Positions 24,451 through 32,656 of a stretch of DNA of 64,000 nt are shown here, piece after piece. How positions within the stretch are numbered: position 1 is the stretch's first letter; each line of letters opens with the position of its first letter. A program made the translations under genes and the position numbers. This stretch comes from DSYU01 sp964437595 (GTDB taxonomy: Bacteria > Chloroflexota > Anaerolineae > Anaerolineales > Anaerolineaceae): positions 27,255 through 91,254 of the forward strand of contig CAYTHO010000011.1 of assembly GCA_964437595.1 (NCBI GenBank). Direction: 5' to 3'. Under the pieces are notes generated by a model. The model did not search any database and was not told where the DNA came from. It was given only the letters and a program-made list of their open reading frames with translations.

Positions 24451-25494
24451 TTATGAACGGTCGCGCGGGTTTCGCCGGGGCGCTCCGCGGCTCGGGCGCG
24501 GCGTTCCCCCACGCCTGGGCGAGCCTTCGCCCTGCCCACTTTCGTCTCGCTTTGGGGTCTTATCACGGCGGAAAGGCGCTTCGCGCCGGGCTGGGGTATC
24601 TTGCCGGGGGGTTCCTGCGCGCGATTTGCGGCTTGAATCGCGCGGCGCATCCGCCGAACTATCCCCTGCTTTACCACCGGCTGGCCCTTTGGGTTTGCCG
24701 CCAGAACGCTCACCAGGTCGGCTGCCCGGTCCGTTTCGCCTTGGCGCCCTGCTCGTCCCCCGGCCTGATTCGCGATAGGTTTTATTTACTTTGAGCGCCC
24801 GGATTTCATCTGGATGAAGCTCTCTCCATGCACCTGGTTTCAAATCTCCCAGCAGCAGCGAACCAATGCGAATGCGCAGAATGCGCAGCACCGGCAGGCC
24901 GGTTTGCTTGCCCATCTCGCGGATCTGACGCTTGCGGCCTTCGCGAAGGATCACCTGAAGCCAGGCGCCCTTTCCGGCGATGCTGTCGATCCGCACCTGG
25001 GCCGGAGCCGTCCGATAGCCATCTTCCAGCACAACGCCGTGCTTCCAGGCATCTAATTGGCGGGAATCTGGCCTGGCGCCTACCAAGACGCTGTATTCCT
25101 TCTCGTGCCCATAACGGGGGTGCGAAAGCTTGTTGGCCAGGTCGCCATCGTTGGTGAGTAAAATGAGTCCTTCACTTTCCATATCCAGCCGCCCAACGAT
25201 GAACAGATGCCCCGGAACCGGTACCAGGTCGCGCACGGTCTGGCGGGGTTCCTCCGGGCTTACCTCAGAGAGGATGCCCTGAGGTTTGTTCACGGCAATA
25301 TAAACGGGCGCCTGCTGTTTGGCGATTGGTTGATTGTCGACCATGATAGTATCGCGCTGCGGATCAGCCTTCGAACCCAGTTCAGCAACCTTCCCATTGA
25401 CCAATACCCGACCCGCAATGATCAGCTCTTCGCTGGCACGGCGAGAAGCATATCCGGCTCGAGCAAGTATTTTTTGAAGCCGTTCTTCTGACAT
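24451..25494 (-). CDS. rluB: 23S rRNA pseudouridine synthase RluB-type with long basic tail
   Basis: RluB/RsuA-family enzymes isomerise a specific uridine in rRNA. Residues 1-60 form an S4 RNA-binding domain (ERLQKILARAGYASRRASE); residues about 62-230 are the catalytic domain with Asp104 in GRLDMESEGLILLTNDG. The last 110 residues or so are a disordered tail rich in Arg, Gly, Pro, Ser and Lys, encoded by very GC-rich DNA. Comparable basic tails occur in some RluB proteins and probably bind RNA. The start codon lies 2 nt beyond the scpB stop, so the two genes form an operon, an arrangement common in bacteria. RluB versus another RsuA-family paralogue (RluE, RluF) is judged from the tail and context. 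Confidence 0.92.
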   Translation of the reverse strand: MSEERLQKILARAGYASRRASEELIIAGRVLVNGKVAELGSKADPQRDTIMVDNQPIAKQQAPVYIAVNKPQGILSEVSPEEPRQTVRDLVPVPGHLFIVGRLDMESEGLILLTNDGDLANKLSHPRYGHEKEYSVLVGARPDSRQLDAWKHGVVLEDGYRTAPAQVRIDSIAGKGAWLQVILREGRKRQIREMGKQTGLPVLRILRIRIGSLLLGDLKPGAWRELHPDEIRALKVNKTYRESGRGTSRAPRRNGPGSRPGERSGGKPKGPAGGKAGDSSADAPRDSSRKSRAGTPRQDTPARREAPFRRDKTPKRDESGQGEGSPRRGGTPRPSRGAPRRNPRDRS

Positions 25495-25496
25495 CC

Positions 25497-26102
25497 TTAA
25501 TCCTTCAAGATATTATTTTGCTGCTTCGAAATTTCAGGTTGGCCTGCCTCATCCGCCGCGAGTCCCACCATTTCCCCAGCTTGTTCGTATGGGGGCAACC
25601 CGGCCAGCGAGCTGAGGCCGAAATGCTGCAGGAACTCATTGGTCGTTCCATAAAGAATAGGCCGGCCCGGGCCATCCGAACGGCCTATTTCCTGCACCAG
25701 GCCCTTGCTGAGCAGGCTTTTCATCACACCATCGCTATTTACACCGCGGATGGCGTCTACACCCGGGCGGGTGATCGGCTGACGGTATGCGATAATCGCC
25801 AGAGTCTCCAGCGCTGCCCGGCTCAGGCGGGCCGTGGCTTCCAGGCCCAGGAATTTTTCCACAATCCCGGCCAGCGCGGGTGCGGTAGTTAGCTGAACGC
25901 GCCCGGCATGCCATTGCAAGCTTAAGCCCCGACCATCTCCGAAGCGCTGTTCCAGCAGGCGCAGCGCAGCCTCGATTTCTTGCGGTTTTTGCTCCAGGGC
26001 TTCCGCCAATTGTGCGACCGTTACCGGCGCAGCGGCAACAAACAGCAGCGCTTCAAGGCTGGCTTCCAGATTTGTAGGGGGAGGTGCGGTAGGTTCGATC
26101 AT
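25497..26102 (-). CDS. scpB: Segregation and condensation protein B
   Basis: ScpB is the winged-helix subunit of the SMC-ScpAB condensin complex that compacts and segregates the chromosome. The 201-residue protein has the tandem winged-helix pattern: LEALLFVAAAPVTVAQLAEAL in the first and LETLAIIAYRQPITRPGVDAIRGVNSDGV in the second, the latter being the family signature. It precedes rluB by 2 nt. The usual partner scpA is not upstream; a divergent lipoprotein gene is there instead. The start ATG at 26102 overlaps the divergent promoter region. Confidence 0.95.
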   Translation of the reverse strand: MIEPTAPPPTNLEASLEALLFVAAAPVTVAQLAEALEQKPQEIEAALRLLEQRFGDGRGLSLQWHAGRVQLTTAPALAGIVEKFLGLEATARLSRAALETLAIIAYRQPITRPGVDAIRGVNSDGVMKSLLSKGLVQEIGRSDGPGRPILYGTTNEFLQHFGLSSLAGLPPYEQAGEMVGLAADEAGQPEISKQQNNILKD

Positions 26103-26110
26103 GCTATAAT
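26102..26110 (+). promoter_or_regulatory. Extended -10 promoter for the downstream lipoprotein gene
   Basis: The sequence TGCTATAAT matches an extended -10 element (TGnTATAAT). It lies about 64 nt before the lipoprotein start codon and just at the divergent scpB start codon. No good -35 box is visible 17 nt upstream, as is common with extended -10 promoters. Confidence 0.5.
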
Positions 26111-26173
26111 AAAGGGTACGTAATTTGACTATTCAGATGAAGGTTTCGAAGGATTAAAGGTAAGTACATAAAA

Positions 26174-26740
26174 ATGAGAAATCCGCTCGCGCGATTAATC
26201 CTGATTTTGACGGTGGTAGTGACGGTGGGCCTGGCTTGCAGCATCCCAGGTGGGGGTGATAGTTTACCTCCAACAGCCAAACCGATGACCACTGAAGAAG
26301 TAAAAGACCTGGGAGAACAGCTACAAAAGACTCTGGAAAACCCCAATCCGTCTGGTGAAGTAATTATTACCCTTACGCAAGACCAGATGAACGGAATCGT
26401 TGCGGGAGAAATTCAACGCATCCCTGACCTGGGTATTTCCGATCCTTCCGTTGTCCTGACCGGCGGGAATATGGAAGTTTATGGTAAGGTGATGCAATCC
26501 GGTATTTCCGCAAATTTGAAAGTCGTCTTGCGGCCCGAGATTGACGGTAATGGCAGCCCTAAAATCAGTATCCTTTCCATGAACCTGGGCGCGCTTCCCG
26601 TGCCTGACGTTTTGAAAGAGAGGGTCGCTACAGCAGCCGACGACGCGCTAACCAATTACATCCATTCGAATTCCAGCTTCCAGGTCAAATCCATCACAAT
26701 TGGTGAAGGCCACATGACCATCACAGGAACAAAGCAATAA
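26174..26740 (+). CDS. Small lipoprotein, family not recognised
   Basis: The 188-residue protein has a basic N-terminus, a hydrophobic signal (LARLILILTVVVTVGLAC) and a lipobox ending at Cys22, so it should be lipid-anchored outside the membrane. A Ser/Pro-rich stretch precedes a domain of about 145 residues with alternating beta strands, including VIITLTQDQMNGIVAGEI, VVLTGGNMEVYGKV and VKSITIGEGHMTITG. This resembles lipid-binding BPI/LmeA/YpmS-like extracytoplasmic proteins in strand pattern, but I cannot assign a family firmly. It is transcribed from its own probable promoter and followed by another lipoprotein gene. Confidence 0.75.
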   Translation: MRNPLARLILILTVVVTVGLACSIPGGGDSLPPTAKPMTTEEVKDLGEQLQKTLENPNPSGEVIITLTQDQMNGIVAGEIQRIPDLGISDPSVVLTGGNMEVYGKVMQSGISANLKVVLRPEIDGNGSPKISILSMNLGALPVPDVLKERVATAADDALTNYIHSNSSFQVKSITIGEGHMTITGTKQ

Positions 26741-26805
26741 CCGGTAACTCGCTCCACACCGGGTGAGATCGATTATACCTGATTAACCGCCTTCTATCAC
26801 GCCAG

Positions 26806-28554
26806 ATGAAAAAGATCGCCATGCTCTTGAGAAACTTCCGCGCAGGGATGCAGCCAATCACCCAAAAGCCAGTACGCCACGGACAGCCTGCCAATCCTGT
26901 CTTGAGCGCATGGCTGCTGGGATGCATTCTCCTGGCAATTCTTCAAGCATCTTGTTCGCCGGTGCAGGTGACCGCCGAAAATATCCGCATCACCGTTGAT
27001 GCAGATGGAAAGCTCATTACCCTGCAGGTTCCATCTGGAACCACCACGCAGGTTGCCCTTCAACAAGCGGGGATTTCTCTAAGCAATCTGGATCGCGTCG
27101 ATCCGCCCAGTTACAGCGTATTAGCGAACAATGCCTTCATCCGGGTCACCCGGGTACGCGAAGTATTCACGGTTAAAGAAAACCCGATTCCATTTGAAAG
27201 CAAGCGCTTGTTGAATGAAACCCTGCCCCTGGATAAAGAAATTTGCGTTCAGTCGGGCGTAAATGGGCGAGAACAGGTAACCTACCGGCAGGTTTTGGAA
27301 AATGATCAGGAAGTGTCCAATACCATTTTCAAAACAGAAATCCTGGCCGAGCCTGTTACCGAATTATGCATGACCGGAGTTAGCAAACCATTTACGCCAG
27401 TAGCCATCCCCGGAAAAATCGTTTACCTGACGAATGGCAATGCCTGGCTGATGGAAACCACCACCGGGAACCGGCGGCCTGTGGTCACCACCGGCGACCT
27501 GGATGGCAGGATTTTTGCGCTTTCTCCAAAGGGTGAGTGGCTGCTGTACACCCGTGGAGAAACGACCGCTGAACCTTCTGAATCGGCGACCGCCCAACCA
27601 GAACCTGCCGGTACCCAGACCGTCGAGACGGAAGATGGCGCCCCTGCGCGAATTAATTCTCTGTGGGCCATTGATCTCACCGAAGAAAACGCGAAACCAA
27701 TTAACTTAAAAGTCGATAACGTGGTGAATTTCGCGGCGTGGGTTCCGGAAAAGGGACTGACCATTACCTATTCCACCGTAGTGCCCATCGCTACCGAACC
27801 GGGCTGGCAGGCAAATAACGACTTACAAATGCTCACCTTTGCGCCCACCGGCACAGTCGCCAAGCTCGAAACCATCCTGGACACGAACATGGGCGGCGTG
27901 TACGGTTGGTGGGGAACCGAATTTGCCTGGTCCGCCGATGGTACGGTGCTGGCATACGCCCGCCCCGATGAAGTGGGATGGGTAGATATTGAAAACAAGG
28001 CCCAGGTGGCCCTCACCACCATCCTGCCTTTCCAAACAGGCAAAAACTGGGCCTGGGTGCCCGGTATAGACTGGTCGCCAGATTCTAGTGTTTTATACCT
28101 GGTGAACCACCGCCCTGGCGCCGAATACGAAAGCGCCCAGATGGCACAGCGGTCGCCCCTGTTCGACCTGGCGGGAATTGCGATTGAAAACGGCCCCCTC
28201 ATTTCGATTGTGAATGAGGTAGGTATGTTTGCGGCGCCGGTGGCTTCACCGAAGATCGCCCAGGGGTATCAGATCGCCTATTTGCAGTCCAGGGAACCGC
28301 GGCAGAGCGATACCCGCCCTTACCGGCTGGGCGTGATGGACCGGGATGGCTCCAACCGCAGGCTGATCTTCCCCAGGGAAGACCAGCAGGGCCTTAAACC
28401 CCAGCGCGTTGCCTGGTCGCCATCCACGTTCGATAACGGCCATTTTTGGCTGGCAGTCAACTACCAGGGCGACCTGTGGCTGGTAGACTCCGAAACCGGC
28501 GACTCCTACCAGGTAACGGGTGATGGTTCAATCAATCGGATTGATTGGAAATAG
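26806..28554 (+). CDS. Lipoprotein with ubiquitin-like, G5 and beta-propeller domains
   Basis: The 582-residue protein has a long basic N-terminus, a hydrophobic segment and a lipobox ending at about Cys50 (LLAILQASC). Residues about 55-110 look like the DUF348/SLBB-type ubiquitin-like repeat found beside G5 domains (ITLQVPSGTTTQVALQQAGI). Residues about 120-195 form a G5 domain. The remaining 380 or so residues contain repeated WD/TolB-like blades (SPKGEWLLYTRG, FAWSADGTVLAYARP, GIDWSPDSSVLYLV, LWLVDSETGDSYQVTGDGS), predicting a beta-propeller. G5 domains often bind N-acetylated sugars or envelope polymers, so a cell-surface role is likely. In-frame ATGs at 26821 and 26848 are possible alternative starts; no strong ribosome site decides. 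Confidence 0.8.
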   Translation: MKKIAMLLRNFRAGMQPITQKPVRHGQPANPVLSAWLLGCILLAILQASCSPVQVTAENIRITVDADGKLITLQVPSGTTTQVALQQAGISLSNLDRVDPPSYSVLANNAFIRVTRVREVFTVKENPIPFESKRLLNETLPLDKEICVQSGVNGREQVTYRQVLENDQEVSNTIFKTEILAEPVTELCMTGVSKPFTPVAIPGKIVYLTNGNAWLMETTTGNRRPVVTTGDLDGRIFALSPKGEWLLYTRGETTAEPSESATAQPEPAGTQTVETEDGAPARINSLWAIDLTEENAKPINLKVDNVVNFAAWVPEKGLTITYSTVVPIATEPGWQANNDLQMLTFAPTGTVAKLETILDTNMGGVYGWWGTEFAWSADGTVLAYARPDEVGWVDIENKAQVALTTILPFQTGKNWAWVPGIDWSPDSSVLYLVNHRPGAEYESAQMAQRSPLFDLAGIAIENGPLISIVNEVGMFAAPVASPKIAQGYQIAYLQSREPRQSDTRPYRLGVMDRDGSNRRLIFPREDQQGLKPQRVAWSPSTFDNGHFWLAVNYQGDLWLVDSETGDSYQVTGDGSINRIDWK

Positions 28555-28573
28555 TAAAGGGGGATAAGGCTAC

Positions 28574-29536
28574 ATGCGAATCCTAATTTCTGGCGCAGCC
28601 GGTTTTCTCGGCTCCCATTTATGCGAACGGCTGCTCAAAGAAGGCCACAGCGTCATCGGCATCGACAACTTTGTTACCGGAAGCCCTGACAATCTGGCTC
28701 ACCTGGCTGGGCACCCATCCTTTTCTTTTATTCGCCAGGATGTCTCTAATTTTATTTTCGTCCCCGGCGAAAAGGTTGATGCGGTGATGCACTTTGCTTC
28801 GCCTGCCAGCCCGAACCCGGCATCTCCCTACGGATATACCAATTTACCAATCCAAACCATGAAAGCAGGCGCGCTGGGCACGCACAACATGCTCGGCGTT
28901 GCCCGCGCGCACAATGCCCGCTACCTGCTGGCCTCCACCAGTGAAATTTACGGCGACCCCCTGGAACACCCGCAAAAAGAAACCTACTGGGGGCATGTTG
29001 ACCCGATTGGCGTGCGCTCTGTTTATGATGAAGCCAAGCGCTTTGCGGAAGCCCTGACCATGGCCTACCACGGCTATCACGGGATCAACACCTGCATCGT
29101 GCGCATTTTCAACACCTATGGGCCGCGCATGCGCCTGGATGATGGCCGCGTGGTGCCGAACTTCATCCAGCAGGCCATTCGCGGCGAGCCGCTGACCGTT
29201 TATGGAGATGGCTCGCAAACGCGCAGTTTCTGTTACGTAGATGATCTGATCGAAGGTATTTACCGGCTGCTGTTATCCAATGAGCACATGCCCGTTAATA
29301 TTGGCAACCCCCATGAAATGACGATGCTGCAGTTTGCCAGGGCAATTAATGAGATCGTGGGAAACAAAGCTGGAATTATGATGAAACCGGCCATGCGCCT
29401 CGGCGATGATCCGCAGCGGCGCCAGCCTGATATTACTCGTGCGAGGCAAATCTTACAATGGGAACCCAAAGTATCTATCGAACAGGGAATAGCGAAAACA
29501 GTGCCGTACTTCCGCGAAAAAATGGGATTGGTATGA
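28574..29536 (+). CDS. UDP-glucuronate decarboxylase-like NAD-dependent epimerase/dehydratase
   Basis: This extended short-chain dehydrogenase has the NAD-binding motif GAAGFLG (residues 7-13) and the catalytic Tyr151/Lys155 pair in YDEAKR. STSEIYGDP, YWGHVDPIG and RIFNTYGPRM match the UXS (UDP-xylose synthase) subgroup very closely, including the Glu after STS that is linked to decarboxylation. It would convert UDP-glucuronate to UDP-xylose in the cytoplasm for glycan synthesis. The stop overlaps the start of the GtrA-family gene (ATGA), linking it to lipid-linked sugar handling. A dTDP-glucose 4,6-dehydratase is less likely. Confidence 0.88.
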   Translation: MRILISGAAGFLGSHLCERLLKEGHSVIGIDNFVTGSPDNLAHLAGHPSFSFIRQDVSNFIFVPGEKVDAVMHFASPASPNPASPYGYTNLPIQTMKAGALGTHNMLGVARAHNARYLLASTSEIYGDPLEHPQKETYWGHVDPIGVRSVYDEAKRFAEALTMAYHGYHGINTCIVRIFNTYGPRMRLDDGRVVPNFIQQAIRGEPLTVYGDGSQTRSFCYVDDLIEGIYRLLLSNEHMPVNIGNPHEMTMLQFARAINEIVGNKAGIMMKPAMRLGDDPQRRQPDITRARQILQWEPKVSIEQGIAKTVPYFREKMGLV

Positions 29537-29988
29537 TTATTACCAACCCCCAGGAGCGAGGACGATTTCTTCGCTTCGCACTGGTGGGGATCATTGGCGC
29601 CATCGTTGATTTTGGCACCTTCAATATCTTGGTAAATTTTGCACATGTTACATCGATCTATGCCAGCGTGGTCTCTTTCACCGCCGCAGTTGTCAGTAAT
29701 TTTTTGTGGAATCGTTTCTGGACTTATCCCGATTCGCGCAGCAAGGCTCTTTCCAAGCAGGTGGTTCAGTTCATCTTAGTCAGTGTGATTGGGCTGGTTA
29801 TCCGTACGCCTTTATTCGCCTACCTTGAATATTTCTTCCTTCAAAATATTGGCCGGGTGCTCCCAACCAGTTTTCCGCTGAGCGGCAGATTCCTGGGTCA
29901 CAACCTCGCCTTAGCCATTGCGGTGCTGGTTGTGATGATGTGGAATTTCTTCGCAAACCGGTTCTGGACATATAATGATGTAAGCTAA
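29533..29988 (+). CDS. GtrA-family membrane protein
   Basis: The 151-residue protein has four hydrophobic helices with GtrA hallmarks: FLRFALVGIIGAIVDFG at the N-terminus and NFLWNRFWTYPDS and NFFANRFWTYND at the ends of the two halves. GtrA proteins are thought to flip polyprenyl-phosphate-linked sugars. I start it at ATG 29533, which overlaps the UXS stop codon; the frame is open further upstream to 29458, but that lies inside the UXS gene. The coupling suggests transport of a lipid-linked sugar for surface glycans. Confidence 0.88.
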   Translation: MIITNPQERGRFLRFALVGIIGAIVDFGTFNILVNFAHVTSIYASVVSFTAAVVSNFLWNRFWTYPDSRSKALSKQVVQFILVSVIGLVIRTPLFAYLEYFFLQNIGRVLPTSFPLSGRFLGHNLALAIAVLVVMMWNFFANRFWTYNDVS

Positions 29989-30021
29989 TTTTATGCTGTT
30001 TGGATAAGCAACAGGCAATCC

Positions 30022-31263
30022 ATGGACACAGAAGATTCCTCCTCAGAACCCGTTGCGGCTGAAAAGCCGATTACGGTGCAATCACTCCGCGAACTAATCG
30101 ACCTGGTCACCGGGCGCCAGTTTCGAACCAGCCTGCCCCAGGAAGATGCCGGTTTGGCTGAAGTGCTGCCCTTCCCCTTCCTGGGGTTAGTTGGGCAGTT
30201 GGAGATGAAACTGGCGTTGTTAATTGCGGTGATCAACCCGCTGGTAAACGGCGTTCTATTGGTTGGGCCGCGTGGAACCGGTAAAACAACGGCTGTGCGC
30301 AGCATAGTGAACCTGCTGCCATTTATAAAACGCAGCGCCTGCCATTACGGCTGCCTGCCAGAAGATATCGAAGCCGGTGGGCTGGATGCGGTTTGCCCAG
30401 ACTGCGCGCGTAAATATGGGGAAGGCCAACAGCTGACCAAAATAGACCAGGGCCGGCTGGTAGACCTCCCCTTAAATGCGCGTCTTGAAGACGTTATCGG
30501 CGGATGGGACGAGCGCACTTTGGGCCAGGGTTCAGGGCATGGCGCCATGCGCATCAAAAGCGGCATCCTCAAACAGGCCGATCTAAACGTTCTTTACATC
30601 GATGAGGTAAATCTGCTTGGCGATGATATTGTCAACGCCATACTTGATGCCGCAGCGAACGGTATATATACCGTCCGGCGCGGTCCAGTATCGAATACGT
30701 ACCGCGCCCGCTTCACCCTGGTAGGCTCTATGAACCCTGAAGAGGGCAACCTGCGCCCGCAAATTATGGACCGCTTCGGGCTGCGGGTTGTTGTCCGCGG
30801 GCTTGCTGATCAGAATGAACGTTTGGAAGCATACCACCGGTCACGCGCCTACCGGATCAACCCGCGCGCAACCACGGCGCTGTATGCAACCGAAACGGAA
30901 ATTGCGCGTGATGAAATTCAAGAGGCGCGCGAGCTTGTAGCAAATGTAACCATTCCACCCGAGGTTGAAAGCGCGGGCACGCGCCTGGTGCAGCGCATGG
31001 GGATCGATTCGCTGCGCGCGGAAATTACCATGTTCGAAGCAGCACGCGCCATGGCAGCGGCAGATGCGCGTAAAGTGGTAAGCCTGGCGGATTTGAAAAC
31101 CGTTGCCCCCATGGCCCTCCGCTTACGCCAATCGTCCTTCATGATACAATATTTTAAAGCGCAGAGCGAGGAAGAAATACGGTTATCGGAAACCCTGCGC
31201 GATGTTCTAGGTGGCGAAAACCAAACCCCTGAGGAGCCCAAAGATGGCAAAGCAGATCGGTGA
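30022..31263 (+). CDS. Magnesium-chelatase ChlI-like AAA+ ATPase with a cysteine cluster
   Basis: The 413-residue protein has Walker A GPRGTGKTT (82-90), a Walker B-like VLYIDEVNLL, and the ChlI/BchI signatures DLPLNARLEDVIGGWD and LVGSMNPEEGNLRPQIMDRFGL. Four cysteines (107, 111, 125, 128; CX3C and CX2C) form a cluster after Walker A that suggests zinc or another metal. Related ChlI-like AAA proteins pair with VWA proteins as chaperones or metal chelatases, but no ChlD, ChlH or VWA gene is present and no bacteriochlorophyll gene is seen. The gene overlaps the next one (TPR protein) by 20 nt. Function: ATPase/chaperone likely; chelatase unproven. Confidence 0.85.
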   Translation: MDTEDSSSEPVAAEKPITVQSLRELIDLVTGRQFRTSLPQEDAGLAEVLPFPFLGLVGQLEMKLALLIAVINPLVNGVLLVGPRGTGKTTAVRSIVNLLPFIKRSACHYGCLPEDIEAGGLDAVCPDCARKYGEGQQLTKIDQGRLVDLPLNARLEDVIGGWDERTLGQGSGHGAMRIKSGILKQADLNVLYIDEVNLLGDDIVNAILDAAANGIYTVRRGPVSNTYRARFTLVGSMNPEEGNLRPQIMDRFGLRVVVRGLADQNERLEAYHRSRAYRINPRATTALYATETEIARDEIQEARELVANVTIPPEVESAGTRLVQRMGIDSLRAEITMFEAARAMAAADARKVVSLADLKTVAPMALRLRQSSFMIQYFKAQSEEEIRLSETLRDVLGGENQTPEEPKDGKADR

Positions 31264-31597
31264 AGAGAAAGCCAGCCAGACTGCCGAATCTTCTATACCA
31301 CGGCCTGCGGATGCATTAATCGAGAGTGGGTGGAAGTATTATGCAAAGAAAGAATACGCTCAGGCCGAGGATAATTTCAGAAAAGCGCTGGAATTCGAAC
31401 CAGATAACGCTGATACGCTGTATGCCCTGGCTATGAGCCAGCAGGCAGGCGGGCGCCGGAATGAAGCCATTGAGGCCTTTGAAAAAGTCATCCAGCACCT
31501 GGAAGAACATAAGGCGGAAGATCCGGTGCGTTTCTTGATGCTGACACGCCTGGCAAACGGTCATATCAACCGCTTGAAAACAGGGATTGGAAGTTAA
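31244..31597 (+). CDS. Small TPR-repeat protein
   Basis: The 117-residue protein has a charged N-terminal stretch and two to three TPR units (about residues 30-105), for example YYAKKEYAQAEDNFRKALEF followed by a second unit at DTLYALAMSQQAGGRRNEAI. No signal peptide is present. GAGGAG at 31231-31236 supports the ATG at 31244; an upstream in-frame GTG at 31211 is possible. It overlaps the ChlI-like gene, so it is translationally coupled and probably a protein partner of that ATPase. Confidence 0.8.
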   Translation: MAKQIGEEKASQTAESSIPRPADALIESGWKYYAKKEYAQAEDNFRKALEFEPDNADTLYALAMSQQAGGRRNEAIEAFEKVIQHLEEHKAEDPVRFLMLTRLANGHINRLKTGIGS

Positions 31598-31610
31598 GTA
31601 ACAAGCGGTT

Positions 31611-31637
31611 GCCTCAGGCATATCCAGCCTCAGGCAT
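31611..31637. repeat. Tandem palindromic 11-mers upstream of the URO-D-family gene
   Basis: GCCTCAGGCAT occurs twice, at 31611-31621 and 31627-31637, with 5 nt between. Each copy contains the palindrome GCCTCAGGC. Centre-to-centre spacing is 16 nt. The pair ends just before the GGAGGA ribosome site of the next gene. It could be a two-site operator or an RNA hairpin; it is not a good terminator because no U-run follows. Confidence 0.5.
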
Positions 31638-31651
31638 TTGGAGGATTTTAC

Positions 31652-32656
31652 ATGGCACTTTCCCCTTTAAAACATCGGGCAAGGCTGGAAGCCTGCCTGG
31701 ACGGGCAGGTAATGGACCGTCCACCCGTTGCGCTTTGGCGCCATTTCCCGGTGGATGACCAGACTCCTGAAACGCTGGCAGCCGCGGTGGCTGCTTTTCA
31801 GCGAACTTTCGATTTTGACTTGATCAAGGTCACGCCTGCTTCTTCCTTTTGCCTTAAAGATTGGGGCGTCGATGACCGCTGGGCTGGCAACCCGGAGGGC
31901 ACCCGCGAATATACCCGTCGGGCCATCCACCGGCCTGAGGATTGGGATTTGCTGCGCCCGCTCGATCCTACGCATGGTTTCCTGGGCGACCAGCTTGCCT
32001 GCCTGCGGCTGATCATGCGCGATTTCGCCCCTCACACGCCGGTCCTGCAAACCATCTTCAGCCCCATGTCGCAGGCTAAGAACCTGTGCGGGGCGGAGAA
32101 TCTACTGGTCCATTTGCGGCGCAACCCGGAAGCCCTGCACCACGGCCTGCGCCGCATTACGGAAACGACCATTCGTTTTCTCGAGGAAGCCGTCAAAACC
32201 GGCATCGACGGCGTGTTTTATGCCGTGCAGCACGGGCAGTTCAGCCTGCTCTCTACCGACGAATTTGCTGCCTTCTGCCGCCCCTACGACCTGCAGGTGC
32301 TGGAGGCAGCGCGGGGGTTGTGGTTGAATTTACTGCACTTGCACGGCGAGGCAGTGATGTTCGACCAGATTCTGGATTACCCGATATCGATCATCAACTG
32401 GCACGACCGCCAGACCCCACCGACCCTGTCTGAAGCCCAGGCGCGTTTCCAGGGGACGGTATGCGGCGGGCTGCGGCAGTGGGAAACGATGGTCCTGGGC
32501 ACGCCTGATCAGGTCCGCGCTGAAGCCCAGGATGCTTTTGCGCAAACCCAGGGGAAACGGTTCATCCTGGGAACGGGCTGCGTTCTGCCAACCACCGCCC
32601 CCATGGGCAATATTATGGCTGCCCGCCAGATCGTGGATACCTGGAGCCAATCGTGA
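31652..32656 (+). CDS. Uroporphyrinogen-decarboxylase-family protein (not canonical HemE)
   Basis: The 334-residue protein has the length and general pattern of the URO-D superfamily TIM barrel, such as DFDLIKVTPASSFCLKDWG near the N-terminus, GIDGVFYAVQHGQF in the middle and FILGTGCVLPTTAP at the C-terminus, a typical family ending. The HemE N-terminal substrate motif (RQAGRYLPEY type) is missing. The family also includes methylcobamide methyltransferases, and that is as likely as tetrapyrrole chemistry. GGAGGA lies 6 nt before the ATG. The rsmD start overlaps its stop. Confidence 0.82.
   Translation: MALSPLKHRARLEACLDGQVMDRPPVALWRHFPVDDQTPETLAAAVAAFQRTFDFDLIKVTPASSFCLKDWGVDDRWAGNPEGTREYTRRAIHRPEDWDLLRPLDPTHGFLGDQLACLRLIMRDFAPHTPVLQTIFSPMSQAKNLCGAENLLVHLRRNPEALHHGLRRITETTIRFLEEAVKTGIDGVFYAVQHGQFSLLSTDEFAAFCRPYDLQVLEAARGLWLNLLHLHGEAVMFDQILDYPISIINWHDRQTPPTLSEAQARFQGTVCGGLRQWETMVLGTPDQVRAEAQDAFAQTQGKRFILGTGCVLPTTAPMGNIMAARQIVDTWSQS

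Noticed and set aside
24440..24794. Two overlapping + strand open frames of 112-115 codons opposite the rluB tail
   Set aside because: They are produced by the low-complexity GC-rich codons of the rluB tail and have no ribosome site.
30022..32656. Bacteriochlorophyll or haem biosynthesis cluster, from a ChlI-like and a URO-D-family gene close together
   Set aside because: ChlD and ChlH are absent, the URO-D protein lacks the HemE substrate motif, and the cysteine cluster is not typical of BchI.
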